From: an uncultured Oscillospiraceae bacterium
GTDB lineage: Bacteria; Bacillota; Clostridia; Oscillospirales; Oscillospiraceae
Reading direction: 5' to 3'
Assembly: GCA_937915075.1 (NCBI GenBank)
Contig: CALDMA010000148.1
Coordinates: 1-24,292, forward strand
DNA length: 24,292 nucleotides
Below are positions 1 to 9,148 of the stretch, piece by piece. Numbering within the stretch: position 1 is the first letter of the stretch; every line of letters starts with the position of its first letter. The notes under the pieces are model-generated. The model was not told the origin of the DNA. It did no database searches and saw only the letters and a program-made list of their open reading frames with translations. The translations under genes and the position numbers were made by a program.

Positions 1-1
1 C

Positions 2-1156
2 GTCACCGCCATGGCCGAAAAGAACAAGGTCTACAAGACTGTTCTGCGCGGCGCGGGCGCCTACCGCCACTTCATTCCCGCCGTTGTGAAGTCCATCACC
101 TCCCGCGAGGAGCTGGTCACCTGCTATACGCCCTATCAGGCGGAGATCAGTCAGGGCGTGCTGCAGGGCACGTTTGAGTTCCAGACCATGATCTGCGAGC
201 TGACGGGCATGGACGTTGCCAACGCCTCCCACTACGACGGCGCGACCGCCGCCGCCGAGACCATCCCCATGTGCCGCGACCGCAAGCGCACAAAGGCGTA
301 TGTCTCGGCCTGCGCGAACCCGCAGGTCATCGAGGTCATGCAGACCTACTGCTTCGCCTCGAATACCGAGCTGACCGTTGTTCCCGCAAAGGACGGCAGA
401 ACGGATCTCGATGCGCTCAAAGCGGCGCTCGGCGAGGACGCCGCGTGCTTCTATCTCCAGCAGCCGAACTACTTCGGGCAGATCGAAGACGCAAAGGCCA
501 TCGGCGAGCTCGTCCACGCCGCGGGCGCGAAGTTTGTTATGGGCGTGAACCCGATCGCCTGCACCCTTTTGCCGCCTCCGCGTGAGATGGGCGCGGACAT
601 CGCCGTGGGCGACGGTCAGCCCCTCGGGCTCGACACCGCCTTCGGCGGCCCCTACCTCGGCTTTATGGCGACGACTGCCGCCATGACGCGCAAGCTGCCT
701 GGCCGCATCGTCGGTCAGACGAAGGACGTGGACGGCAAGACCGGCTATGTCCTCACGCTCTCCGCGCGCGAGCAGCACATCCGCCGTGAGAAGGCCAGCT
801 CCAACATCTGCTCGAATCAGGCGCTGTGCGCCTTCACCGCGGGCGTTTACATGGCGGCGATGGGCGAAGCGGGCATGAAGCAGTGTGCGCGGCTCTGCAC
901 CTCAAAGGCGCACTACTTTGCCTCCGAGTTGGAAAAGATCGGCTGCACCATCAAGTACAAGGGCGAATTCTTCCACGAGTTCGTGACCGAGTGTGCCTGC
1001 CCCAACTGCCGCAAGAAGATCCTCGACGCGCTCGACGCGGCGGGAATCCTCGGCGGCGCGGAGGCGGACGGCGGCATCCTCTGGTGCGTGACCGAGCTTG
1101 TGAGCAAGGCACAGCTTGACAAAGCCGTTTCCATCGTGAAGGAGGTGCTGAAATGA
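2..1156 (+). CDS. gcvPA: Glycine dehydrogenase (decarboxylating) subunit 1, 5' partial
   Basis: This is the N-terminal half of the two-subunit P protein of the glycine cleavage system. Together with GcvPB it decarboxylates glycine on PLP and passes the aminomethyl group to the lipoyl arm of GcvH in the cytoplasm. The frame is open to the left edge, so the ATG at base 11 is probably internal: about 384 residues are visible and the family usually has about 440-450. The visible part matches the family well, with the YTPYQAEISQG stretch near the start, a YDGATAAAE segment and an ALREQHIRREKA-like segment (here SAREQHIRREKASSNIC). The stop codon overlaps the gcvPB start as ATGA, which indicates translational coupling and fixed stoichiometry. 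gcvT and gcvH are not in the window and would be expected upstream. The identification is secure; only the start is missing. Confidence 0.95.
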   Translation, partial: VTAMAEKNKVYKTVLRGAGAYRHFIPAVVKSITSREELVTCYTPYQAEISQGVLQGTFEFQTMICELTGMDVANASHYDGATAAAETIPMCRDRKRTKAYVSACANPQVIEVMQTYCFASNTELTVVPAKDGRTDLDALKAALGEDAACFYLQQPNYFGQIEDAKAIGELVHAAGAKFVMGVNPIACTLLPPPREMGADIAVGDGQPLGLDTAFGGPYLGFMATTAAMTRKLPGRIVGQTKDVDGKTGYVLTLSAREQHIRREKASSNICSNQALCAFTAGVYMAAMGEAGMKQCARLCTSKAHYFASELEKIGCTIKYKGEFFHEFVTECACPNCRKKILDALDAAGILGGAEADGGILWCVTELVSKAQLDKAVSIVKEVLK

Positions 1157-2580
1157 AGCTGATCTTTGAGCTTGGCGCGGAGGGGCGCGGCCTGAGCCTG
1201 ATGCCCGCGTGCGACGTGCCGGAATACACGCTGCCCGAGGAGCGCACCGCGCCGCTGCGCCTGCCGCATGTGAGCGAAAATGAGCTGACGCGCCACTACA
1301 CGGCGCTTTGCAAGCGCATCCACGGCGTGAACGACGGCTTCTATCCCCTCGGCTCCTGCACGATGAAGTACAACCCCAAGATCGACGAGGACATGGCGGC
1401 GCTGCCGGGCTTCACGCAGCTCCACCCGCTTCAGCCGGTTGAGACCGCGCAGGGCGCGCTCGAAGCGCTGCACGTTCTGGGCAGCGAGCTGGGCGAGATC
1501 TTCGGCATGGACGCGGTCACGTTTCAGCCCGCCGCGGGCGCACACGGCGAATTCACCGGTGTGCTGCTCATCAAGGCGTACCACACCGACCGCGGCGACA
1601 CCGCGCGCACAAAGATCATCGTGCCTGACTCCGCCCATGGCACCAACCCCGCGACCGCCGCGATGTGCGGCTATCAGGTGGTGAACATCCCCTCCGGCGC
1701 GGACGGCTGCGTCGACCTCGACGCGCTGCGCGCCGCCGTCGGACCCGACACGGCGGGCTTGATGCTCACAAACCCGAACACGGTCGGTATCTTCGATAAG
1801 AACATCCTCGAGATCACGAAGATCGTCCACGACGCGGGCGGCCTGTGCTACTACGACGGTGCGAACCTCAACGCCGTCATGGGTGTTGTCCGCCCCGGCG
1901 ACATGGGCTTTGACTGCATCCACTCGAATCTGCACAAGACCTTTGCCACGCCGCACGGCGGCGGTGGCCCCGGCGCGGGCGCGGTCGGCTGCAAGGACTT
2001 CCTGCGCAAGTATATGCCCGGCCCGCTGGTCGTGGAGAAGGACGGCGGGTTTGACTTCGACTATCCCGAGAAGTCCATCGGCCGCGTGAAGCTGTTCTAC
2101 GGCAACTTCGACGTCTGCATCAAGGCGCTGACCTACGTTCTCACGCTCGGCAAGAAAGGCATCCCCGAGGCCGCGATGAACGCCGTGCTCAACGCCAACT
2201 ATATGCGCGTGAAGCTCGCGGAGAAGTTTACCATGGCCTACGACGAAATTTGTATGCACGAGTTCGTCATGTCGCTGGTGGATCTGCACAAGGAGACCGG
2301 CGTTTCCGCGCTCGACCTTGCCAAGGGAATGCTCGACTACGGCCTGCATCCGCCCACAATGTACTTCCCACTCATCGTCCACGAGGCGCTCATGGTCGAG
2401 CCCTGCGAGACCGAGAGCAAGGAGACCATGGACGAGGTCTGCGACATCTACGGCAGGCTCTTCGACCTTGCCTATTCCGACCCCGACGCGCTCCATACCG
2501 CGCCGCATGATACGCCCGTCCGCCGTCTGGACGAGGTCGGCGCGGCCCGCAATATGATCCTGCGTTATTCATTCGCTTGA
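1153..2580 (+). CDS. gcvPB: Glycine dehydrogenase (decarboxylating) subunit 2
   Basis: This is the C-terminal, PLP-carrying half of the glycine cleavage P protein and acts with GcvPA as a heterotetramer. The protein has 475 residues, the normal length for this subunit. The PLP lysine is visible as Lys262 in HSNLHKTFATPHGGGGPGAG, and the FYPLGSCTMKYNPK segment near residue 60 is characteristic. The start is the ATG inside the ATGA overlap with gcvPA, preceded by a purine-rich AAGGAGGTG ribosome site. A long open frame on the opposite strand here is a codon-bias shadow. The next gene, lpd, begins 79 bases downstream on the same strand, which fits one gcv cluster. Confidence 0.97.
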   Translation: MKLIFELGAEGRGLSLMPACDVPEYTLPEERTAPLRLPHVSENELTRHYTALCKRIHGVNDGFYPLGSCTMKYNPKIDEDMAALPGFTQLHPLQPVETAQGALEALHVLGSELGEIFGMDAVTFQPAAGAHGEFTGVLLIKAYHTDRGDTARTKIIVPDSAHGTNPATAAMCGYQVVNIPSGADGCVDLDALRAAVGPDTAGLMLTNPNTVGIFDKNILEITKIVHDAGGLCYYDGANLNAVMGVVRPGDMGFDCIHSNLHKTFATPHGGGGPGAGAVGCKDFLRKYMPGPLVVEKDGGFDFDYPEKSIGRVKLFYGNFDVCIKALTYVLTLGKKGIPEAAMNAVLNANYMRVKLAEKFTMAYDEICMHEFVMSLVDLHKETGVSALDLAKGMLDYGLHPPTMYFPLIVHEALMVEPCETESKETMDEVCDIYGRLFDLAYSDPDALHTAPHDTPVRRLDEVGAARNMILRYSFA

Positions 2581-2608
2581 CGGAAGCGATACGAGCTCCC
2601 AACATCAC

Positions 2609-2638
2609 GCAATGCCGCCGCGAAAACGGCGGCATTGC
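2609..2638 (+). promoter_or_regulatory. Perfect 12-bp hairpin between gcvPB and lpd
   Basis: Two 12-base arms (GCAATGCCGCCG and its exact complement) enclose a six-base loop. No T run follows on either strand, so it is not a typical intrinsic terminator. It ends just before the lpd ribosome site (AAAGGAAAG). An mRNA-processing, 3'-end-stabilising or partial-attenuation role that sets lpd apart from gcvPAB is an inference. Confidence 0.6.
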
Positions 2639-2659
2639 CATCAAAAGGAAAGAAACACT

Positions 2660-4039
<1,380 letters not shown>

Positions 4040-4093
4040 CGCCCTGCCCGCAACGGTCCGGCACGGACCGCGGCGAAAGAAGCGAACAGAAAA

Positions 4094-4134
4094 CCCCGCA
4101 GGGCCGTTTGGCCCTGCGGGGTCGATCTTTTTTT
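4094..4134. terminator. Rho-independent terminator after lpd
   Basis: A perfect 12-bp stem (CCCCGCAGGGCC and its complement) with a GTTT loop is followed, after TCGATC, by seven T on the plus strand. On the minus strand the same stem is followed by TTTT, so it may also stop the convergent deacetylase transcript, whose stop codon lies 11 bases away. A smaller perfect 7-bp hairpin (CGGTCCG, loop GCA) sits just before it at 4054-4070. Confidence 0.9.
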
Positions 4135-4145
4135 GCCGTTTGCGG

Positions 4146-5138
4146 TCAGTCCAGATAGCTGAACGTGACGGAGCGGGTCGATGGGGTGAGAGCGGCGAAG
4201 GAGTAGCCCGCCTCAAGATAGCCCTCGATGATGGCAGGCAGGGCCTCGACGGTAGTCGTCTTGGCGTTGCTGTCGTGCATGAGGATGATGGCGCGCCGCA
4301 CGGTGCCGACACCCTTGAGCGCATTGGCCGTCAGCGTCGACGAGGGCTGAATTTTGGAGAACACGGCGTCGCCGTTGGCGACGTTCCAGTCGAAGTAGAC
4401 GAAGCCGCGCCGTGTCATTTCGGCGATGAGCTGCTGATGGATGCCGACATTATAGCTGTTGACGCTGCCGCCGGGGAAGCGGAAGATCTGCGGCTTGACG
4501 CCGGTGGCCTCGTAGATCTGGCAGAACATCTGATTGAAGTCCTCCAGATACGCTTCGACCGAGGCATAAATTTTCTTGTAATCGTGCGAATAGCTGTGGA
4601 TGGCGAGCGTGTGGCCCGCCGCGACGATCTTCTGCATCCGCTCGAGATCGCCCTCCTCGTTCGCGCCGACCACAAAGAAGGTGGCCTTGACGCCGTAACG
4701 GTCAAGGATCTCCAGAATTTCATCCGTCCGCGCCGAGGGACCGTCGTCAAAGGTCAGGTAGACGGCGTTGTCCACGTCCACGGTGCCGCGCTGCGAATCG
4801 TCGGCGTACAGCTCGGGGTAGAGCTCCGTGTAGGCCGGGACCTCGCTCACCGGCGGCTCGGGTTCGGCCGGCGTGGGCTCGCCGCCCTCGGGCGCAGTCG
4901 ACGAGAGCTGCTCCTGCATGGCCGCCAGCTGACTGCCCGCCGCGTCGAGCTGCCGGTTCAGGCTGCGGACCTGCGCGAAGAGGTAGATGGACAGCGTCGT
5001 GGGAATGAGGATCAGCAGCAGCGTCACGGTGAAGATGACGTGCTTAAAAAACAGGACGCTGCCGACGTAGGGCTCCTTGTTCTCCTGCGGCTTGCTCAGA
5101 TCGTAGGAGACAGGCAGTTCCTTTGCCGCGGCGTTCAA
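4146..5138 (-). CDS. Membrane-anchored polysaccharide (peptidoglycan-type) deacetylase, NodB domain
   Basis: This 330-residue protein is predicted to have a short cytoplasmic tail, one membrane segment (about residues 29-54), a short coiled stretch, a proline-rich linker (about 80-103) and an outer NodB/CE4 domain. All five CE4 motifs are visible: TFDDGP at 129-134 (Asp131 base, Asp132 metal), HSYSH at 181-185 (metal histidines), RFPGGS at 220-225, DWNVANGD at 250-257 and LMHDS at 286-290. It should be a metal-dependent deacetylase of N-acetylated cell-wall glycan; the exact substrate cannot be read from sequence. The start is a TTG that overlaps the TGA of the bactofilin gene (TTGA). A GGAGG site seven bases upstream supports it, and the next in-frame ATG lies after the membrane segment. 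It is the second gene of a two-gene operon. Confidence 0.9.
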   Translation of the reverse strand: MNAAAKELPVSYDLSKPQENKEPYVGSVLFFKHVIFTVTLLLILIPTTLSIYLFAQVRSLNRQLDAAGSQLAAMQEQLSSTAPEGGEPTPAEPEPPVSEVPAYTELYPELYADDSQRGTVDVDNAVYLTFDDGPSARTDEILEILDRYGVKATFFVVGANEEGDLERMQKIVAAGHTLAIHSYSHDYKKIYASVEAYLEDFNQMFCQIYEATGVKPQIFRFPGGSVNSYNVGIHQQLIAEMTRRGFVYFDWNVANGDAVFSKIQPSSTLTANALKGVGTVRRAIILMHDSNAKTTTVEALPAIIEGYLEAGYSFAALTPSTRSVTFSYLD

Positions 5139-5746
5139 GACTTCGCCTCCGCGGTACCCTTCATCTCAACGCTGCCGTTCAGGACCGCGCCCGCCGCCAC
5201 GGAGATCGTGCCGGTGACGACGCTGCCGCTCACACGCGCGTTGGCGTCCATCTGGGTGTTGCCGCTGATGCGGATGTCGCCGTTGATCTCGCCGGCGCAC
5301 AGCAGAGACTGCGCCGTGATATTGCCCGTGACCTTGGAATCCTCGCTGACGGTGACGGGACCGCTCGCGGTGATGTCGCCGATGAGAGTGCAGCCGGTCA
5401 GCTTCACGCTGCCCGCCGTGATATTGCTCTGCAGGTTGGAGCGCAGCAGCACGCTGCCCTCGGAGGCCACGTCGCCCTTGAGCTCGCCGGCGATCTCAAT
5501 GTCGCCCTTGGCGCGGAAGGAGCCTTCAAAGACCGTGCCGGGGGCAAGAAAGCTGGCGGCGGGCTTGGCCTCGGGCGCCTTGACCGGAGCGTGCTCCGCG
5601 CTCTTTTTCTCCGCACCCGGGGTGCTCTTGACCTCGATGGGTGCGCTCTTGACCTGCGCCGGAGCAGTGCTTGCCGCTTCGGCGCCGTCTCCGCCGACGC
5701 CGAACATTTCGTACATAGCCTTCTTCATGTTGTTCTTCTTGTCCAT
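5135..5746 (-). CDS. Bactofilin family protein
   Basis: Bactofilins form filaments that act as cytoskeletal scaffolds and often recruit cell-wall enzymes. The protein is about 203 residues from the chosen ATG. A basic start (MDKKNNMKKAMYEMFG) and a low-complexity Ala/Pro/Lys stretch (about residues 20-70) precede a bactofilin (DUF583) beta-helix domain made of repeats such as GDIEIAGELKGDV, GCTLIGDITASG and GEINGDIRISG. The ATG at 5746 was chosen over an in-frame ATG at 5788 because it has an AGGGAGGA ribosome site about 10 bases upstream, while the longer form has none. There is no signal peptide or membrane segment, so it should be cytoplasmic. Its stop overlaps the start of the membrane-bound deacetylase, suggesting a joint task in local cell-wall modification (inference). 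Confidence 0.9.
   Translation of the reverse strand: MDKKNNMKKAMYEMFGVGGDGAEAASTAPAQVKSAPIEVKSTPGAEKKSAEHAPVKAPEAKPAASFLAPGTVFEGSFRAKGDIEIAGELKGDVASEGSVLLRSNLQSNITAGSVKLTGCTLIGDITASGPVTVSEDSKVTGNITAQSLLCAGEINGDIRISGNTQMDANARVSGSVVTGTISVAAGAVLNGSVEMKGTAEAKS
5146..5150 (-). promoter_or_regulatory. Ribosome site that supports the TTG start of the deacetylase
   Basis: GGAGG lies inside the last codons of the bactofilin gene, seven bases before the TTG. This spacing decides the unusual start and points to coupled translation of the two proteins. Confidence 0.75.
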
Positions 5747-5886
5747 GCTCTTTCTGTCCTCCCTGAAAGTCTGCGGTTGATCTGCCATGCTGAACGGAAA
5801 ACCCGGTCAGGAAATAAAAACGTGACGCGTCCTTATTCCAAAATTCGAGGGGAAGCGACTTGTTTCCCGACAATTTTACAAAATAG

Positions 5887-5916
5887 AGCATACCACAATA
5901 TTTGAGCGGGTGCGAA
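5887..5916 (-). promoter_or_regulatory. Candidate sigma-A promoter of the bactofilin-deacetylase operon
   Basis: On the minus strand TTCGCA and TATGCT are 18 bases apart in an AT-rich stretch. The predicted transcript start leaves a leader of roughly 130 bases before the bactofilin ATG. The -35 match is moderate, so this is a candidate only. Confidence 0.45.
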
Positions 5917-5975
5917 CAATCTGCCTGAAATGTATGTTTTTGCGGTACGAAATGCATACCGCGCCTGCCGGACTC

Positions 5976-6004
5976 TTGGCAGAGCCGGAAAAATATGGTA
6001 TGAT
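5976..6004 (+). promoter_or_regulatory. Sigma-A promoter of the receptor-kinase operon
   Basis: TTGGCA and TATGAT are separated by exactly 17 bases, five of six matches in each box, 66 bases before the lipoprotein start. No other comparable promoter is seen on this strand in the gap. Confidence 0.75.
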
Positions 6005-6069
6005 GAAACGAAAATCATGCGGTGCGGGCGGCGCGGAGCGCGCCCGCGCGCCGGACAAGGAGACTCTTT

Positions 6070-6885
6070 ATGCGAAGAAAGAAACGGCTCGGCCTTCTGC
6101 TGGTGCTGGCGCTGGCGGTGGGCGTCCTGAGCGGCTGCGCGACGGAGACGCCGGAGCAGGATGAGGATGCGCGGCCGCTGATCGTGGTCGGCGTTGACAG
6201 CTACCCGCCCTATACCTACATCGGCGCGGACGGTCTGCCGACCGGCATTGATGTGGAGCTGGCGGCGGAGGCCTTCGGGCGCATGGGCTATCGGGTGGAA
6301 TACCGTTTCATCGACTGGGCCGACAAGAAGGAGCTGGTCGAGAGCGGCGAGATCGACTGCATCTGGTGCAGCTTTACGATGGACGGACGTGAGGAGGACT
6401 ACCGCTGGGCGGGGCCCTATATGCTCAGCCGTCAGGTGGTTGCGGTAATGCCGGACAGCGATATCGAGACGCTCGCGGATCTTGCCGATCGAACGCTTGC
6501 GGTGCAGGCTACGACGAAGCCGGAGGAGCTGTTCCTGCACCCGGAGGAGAGCGGCGTGCCGGAGCTTCGCGCGCTGATATCGCTGCAGAATCGCGAGCTG
6601 ATCTACCCTTTCCTAAGCAAGGGCTACGCCGACGCGGTGGCGGCGCACGAGACCTCCATCCTGCAATACATGGCGGACTACGGCGTGAACTACCGCATTT
6701 TGGACGAGCCGCTGCTGACTGTGGGACTCGGCGCGGCCTTTGCCAAAAATGACACACGCGGTTTGGAGCAGGAGCTGGATCGGGTGCTTGCCGAAATGCG
6801 CGGCGACGGCACGGCGGCAGAGATCATCGGCGCGTACCTGCCGGACGCGGAGCGCTATCTGGAGGTGGACGCCGATGCGGACTGA
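6070..6885 (+). CDS. Lipoprotein solute-binding protein, family 3 (amino-acid/polar compound type)
   Basis: The protein has 271 residues. A basic, hydrophobic signal peptide ends in a lipobox (VLSGC, Cys23), so it should be lipid-anchored on the outer face of the membrane. The remainder resembles family 3 periplasmic binding proteins (PBPb): it opens with a VGVDSYPPYTYIGADGLPTGIDVELA segment type (seen from about residue 40), and an LADLADRTLAVQATT lobe-switch segment follows near residue 140. The ATG at 6070 has AAGGAG seven bases upstream and puts the signal peptide at the N-terminus; an in-frame ATG 48 bases earlier lacks this. No ABC permease or ATPase gene is adjacent. The next gene, a hybrid histidine kinase, overlaps it by 11 bases, so it is likely a receptor for signalling and not an uptake protein (inference). 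The ligand is unknown. Confidence 0.88.
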   Translation: MRRKKRLGLLLVLALAVGVLSGCATETPEQDEDARPLIVVGVDSYPPYTYIGADGLPTGIDVELAAEAFGRMGYRVEYRFIDWADKKELVESGEIDCIWCSFTMDGREEDYRWAGPYMLSRQVVAVMPDSDIETLADLADRTLAVQATTKPEELFLHPEESGVPELRALISLQNRELIYPFLSKGYADAVAAHETSILQYMADYGVNYRILDEPLLTVGLGAAFAKNDTRGLEQELDRVLAEMRGDGTAAEIIGAYLPDAERYLEVDADAD

Positions 6886-9049
6886 AAAGAAGCTCTGGCG
6901 GCCGGAGGGGCCGTCCTTTCCCATCGCGGCGGTGCTGGTGTTTCTGCTCGGCGTCGGCAGCGTGCTGCTGCTGTCGATCCGGTCGGATCTGGCGGAGGCG
7001 GAGGAGCATCTTTTGAGCGTGGTGTCGTATGCCAGCGAGCAATGCACCTCCTACAGCATGATGTCCACCGCGTCGGAGACCCGAGGGCTGATGCGCGTGA
7101 TGGAGGAGGCGCGGCAGGTGGCGCCGGAGCTGGCGTATCCGGAGCAAGCGCCGGACGAGGCGCTGCTGCGGGACTGCGCCCGGAACCATTACCTTTCGGG
7201 CATCCTTCTGCTGGACGGAGACGGGGAGATCGCGGCTGCCTGCGCCTCGCACGAGGAGGAGATCGGGCTGCTGATGTCAGAGCTTGGAAAGGAGGCGCTG
7301 CGGGAAACGGCGCGCTATCCGAAAAAGACCTATGCCGGGCGCGTCTACTGCCCGGACGGCTCGTATATCGACATGGCGGCGCACGGCCGCTATGACACCG
7401 AGGGCGTTGTGGTGGCTTATTACCGCACGCCGGTGGAGTACATCCGAACCTACGGACTGCTCTTCACCACGCTGCTGGACAGCTATCAGACCGACCGCGA
7501 GGAAACGCTGGTGGTGACGGACGGCCGGAAGGTCATTGCGTCGAGCGACAGCGCGCTGGTGGGGCTTGACTCGGACGAGACCCCGGTGCTGCGCAATCTC
7601 ACCCGGAGAGGTCGGAACGATGAGATGCTCACCGTGCGCAGCGATGACGGCGAGACGCCGCACCGCAGCCTCGGTATGGTCCGTCGCGGGCGGACCTATT
7701 ATGTATACGCCTATATGCCGGAGCGCAATATTTTCGGCAATACGATCCGAAACGCTGCGATGGCACTGTTTTTCTACGCGGTGGTGCTGATGCTGGTCAT
7801 GACGCTGCGGTGGAAAACGGCGCAGAGCTACCAGGCGCGCCGGCTCCGGCAGGAGCGGGAGTATCAGGAAAAGCTGATGGAGGCCGCGCGGCGGGCCGAG
7901 CGGGCCAACGCCGCCAAGACAGAGTTTTTGCAGCGCATGAGCCACGATATCCGCACGCCGATCAACGGCATTCAGGGCATGGTGGCGATCGGCGATCACT
8001 ACAGCGGCGACCTGCAGAAGCAGGCGGAGTGCCGGCAGAAAATTCGCGTCTCCGCGCAGCTTTTGCTGGAGCTGGTGAATGAGGTGCTGGACATGGGCAA
8101 GCTGGAAGCCGGCGAGGTAACGCTGGAGGAGCGGCCCTTCGACCTCATTGAGCTGCTGGACGCGGTCAGCACGTCGCTGGAATATACGGCCAAGGAGCGC
8201 GGCGTCCGCGTTCTGCGCGCGCCGCGGCGCTTGACGCACACCGCGCTGGTGGGCAGCCCCGTTCACCTCAAGCGCATTCTGATGAACATTCTCAGCAACG
8301 CCGTCAAGTACAACCGCGAGAACGGCACCGTTTCGCTCGCCTGCCGCGAGCTCCGCTGCGAGGGCAATACGGCATGGTTCGAGTTCGTCTGCGCCGACAC
8401 GGGCATCGGCATGAGCGAGGAATACCAGAGGCACATCTTCGAGCCCTTTACGCAGGAGCTGGTCGACGCGCGCTCTTCCTACAGCGGGACGGGCTTGGGA
8501 ATGTCCATCGCCAAGGGATTGATCGACCGCATGGGCGGCACGATCGAATTTGAAAGCAGGAGCGGCGTCGGCACGACGTTCCGCATTGCGCTTCCGTTCC
8601 GCGTGGACTGCGAGGAAGCTCCGTCCGCCGCGCTCACCGCAGACGAGGCGGAGGAAATGCCGCTGCGCGGGATGCGCGTGCTGGTGGCGGAGGACAACGC
8701 GCTGAACATGGAGATCGCGGAGTTCCTGCTGCGCAGCGCCGGTGCGGAGCCGGTGAACGCGTCGGACGGCAGAGAGGCGGTGGAGCGTTTCCGAGCCTCG
8801 GCGGAGGGCAGCTTCGACGCCATTTTGATGGATATGATGATGCCGGGGCTGGACGGCTGCGAGGCGACGCGGGCCATCCGCGCGATGGAGCGGCCTGACG
8901 CAAAGACGGTCCCCATCCTCGCCATGACGGCGCAGGCCTTTGCGGAGGACCGTCGCCGCGCGCAGGAGGCCGGAATGAACGACTATCTGACCAAACCGCT
9001 CGACGCGGCGACGCTCGTGCGGGTACTGCATGTATGGCGGAAGAAATAG
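6875..9049 (+). CDS. Hybrid sensor histidine kinase/response regulator
   Basis: This 724-residue membrane sensor kinase has a membrane segment at about 15-36, an extracytoplasmic sensor region to about 290 that I cannot assign to a family, and a second membrane segment at about 291-310. A coiled stretch then leads to HisKA with His357 in FLQRMSHDIRTPINGIQG. The HATPase domain shows the N box around residue 471 (NILSNAVKYNREN), DTGIGM at 508 and GTGLGM at 538. A C-terminal receiver domain (about 602-720) has phospho-acceptor Asp653 in ILMDMMMPGLDG and a late TKP lysine. The ATG at 6875 has GGAGG nine bases upstream and lies inside the receptor gene, so the two are coupled. There is no HPt domain and no DNA-binding regulator nearby, so the downstream partner is unknown. 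It resembles EvgS/BarA-type kinases, but its binding-protein receptor is encoded separately. Confidence 0.93.
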   Translation: MRTEKKLWRPEGPSFPIAAVLVFLLGVGSVLLLSIRSDLAEAEEHLLSVVSYASEQCTSYSMMSTASETRGLMRVMEEARQVAPELAYPEQAPDEALLRDCARNHYLSGILLLDGDGEIAAACASHEEEIGLLMSELGKEALRETARYPKKTYAGRVYCPDGSYIDMAAHGRYDTEGVVVAYYRTPVEYIRTYGLLFTTLLDSYQTDREETLVVTDGRKVIASSDSALVGLDSDETPVLRNLTRRGRNDEMLTVRSDDGETPHRSLGMVRRGRTYYVYAYMPERNIFGNTIRNAAMALFFYAVVLMLVMTLRWKTAQSYQARRLRQEREYQEKLMEAARRAERANAAKTEFLQRMSHDIRTPINGIQGMVAIGDHYSGDLQKQAECRQKIRVSAQLLLELVNEVLDMGKLEAGEVTLEERPFDLIELLDAVSTSLEYTAKERGVRVLRAPRRLTHTALVGSPVHLKRILMNILSNAVKYNRENGTVSLACRELRCEGNTAWFEFVCADTGIGMSEEYQRHIFEPFTQELVDARSSYSGTGLGMSIAKGLIDRMGGTIEFESRSGVGTTFRIALPFRVDCEEAPSAALTADEAEEMPLRGMRVLVAEDNALNMEIAEFLLRSAGAEPVNASDGREAVERFRASAEGSFDAILMDMMMPGLDGCEATRAIRAMERPDAKTVPILAMTAQAFAEDRRRAQEAGMNDYLTKPLDAATLVRVLHVWRKK

Positions 9050-9054
9050 AAAGC

Positions 9055-9087
9055 GCAGCACCGTGCGGCAGTACCGCGCGGCGCTGC
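9055..9087 (+). terminator. Strong hairpin after the hybrid kinase gene
   Basis: Two 14-base arms pair with one mismatch and one G-U pair around a five-base loop, six bases after the kinase stop codon. No T run follows, so termination may be partial or factor-dependent, and the isomerase gene downstream could still be reached by read-through. No clear separate promoter for that gene was found. Confidence 0.45.
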
Positions 9088-9148
9088 GGGTCGCGTGAGA
9101 GCGAGGGTCCTCCGCGCAAAATTTCCAAAAACAGAGGAGAGCGAGAGA

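Larger units (their letters stand above)
5747..6069. other. Divergent promoter region between the bactofilin and receptor genes
   Basis: The 323 gene-free bases are clearly more AT-rich than their surroundings. They hold the candidate minus-strand promoter for the bactofilin operon and a good plus-strand promoter for the receptor-kinase operon, both listed separately. No coding sequence, repeat or stable long hairpin was recognised. Confidence 0.7.

Noticed and set aside
913..2508. 531-codon open frame on the minus strand opposite gcvPA/gcvPB
   Set aside because: It lies antisense to two certain genes, has no ribosome site and a low-complexity Arg/Val/His-rich translation, as expected from GC-rich codon bias.
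4140..5780. Plus-strand open frame of 546 codons opposite the bactofilin-deacetylase genes
   Set aside because: The minus strand has all five NodB motifs and the bactofilin repeats; the plus-strand translation looks random.
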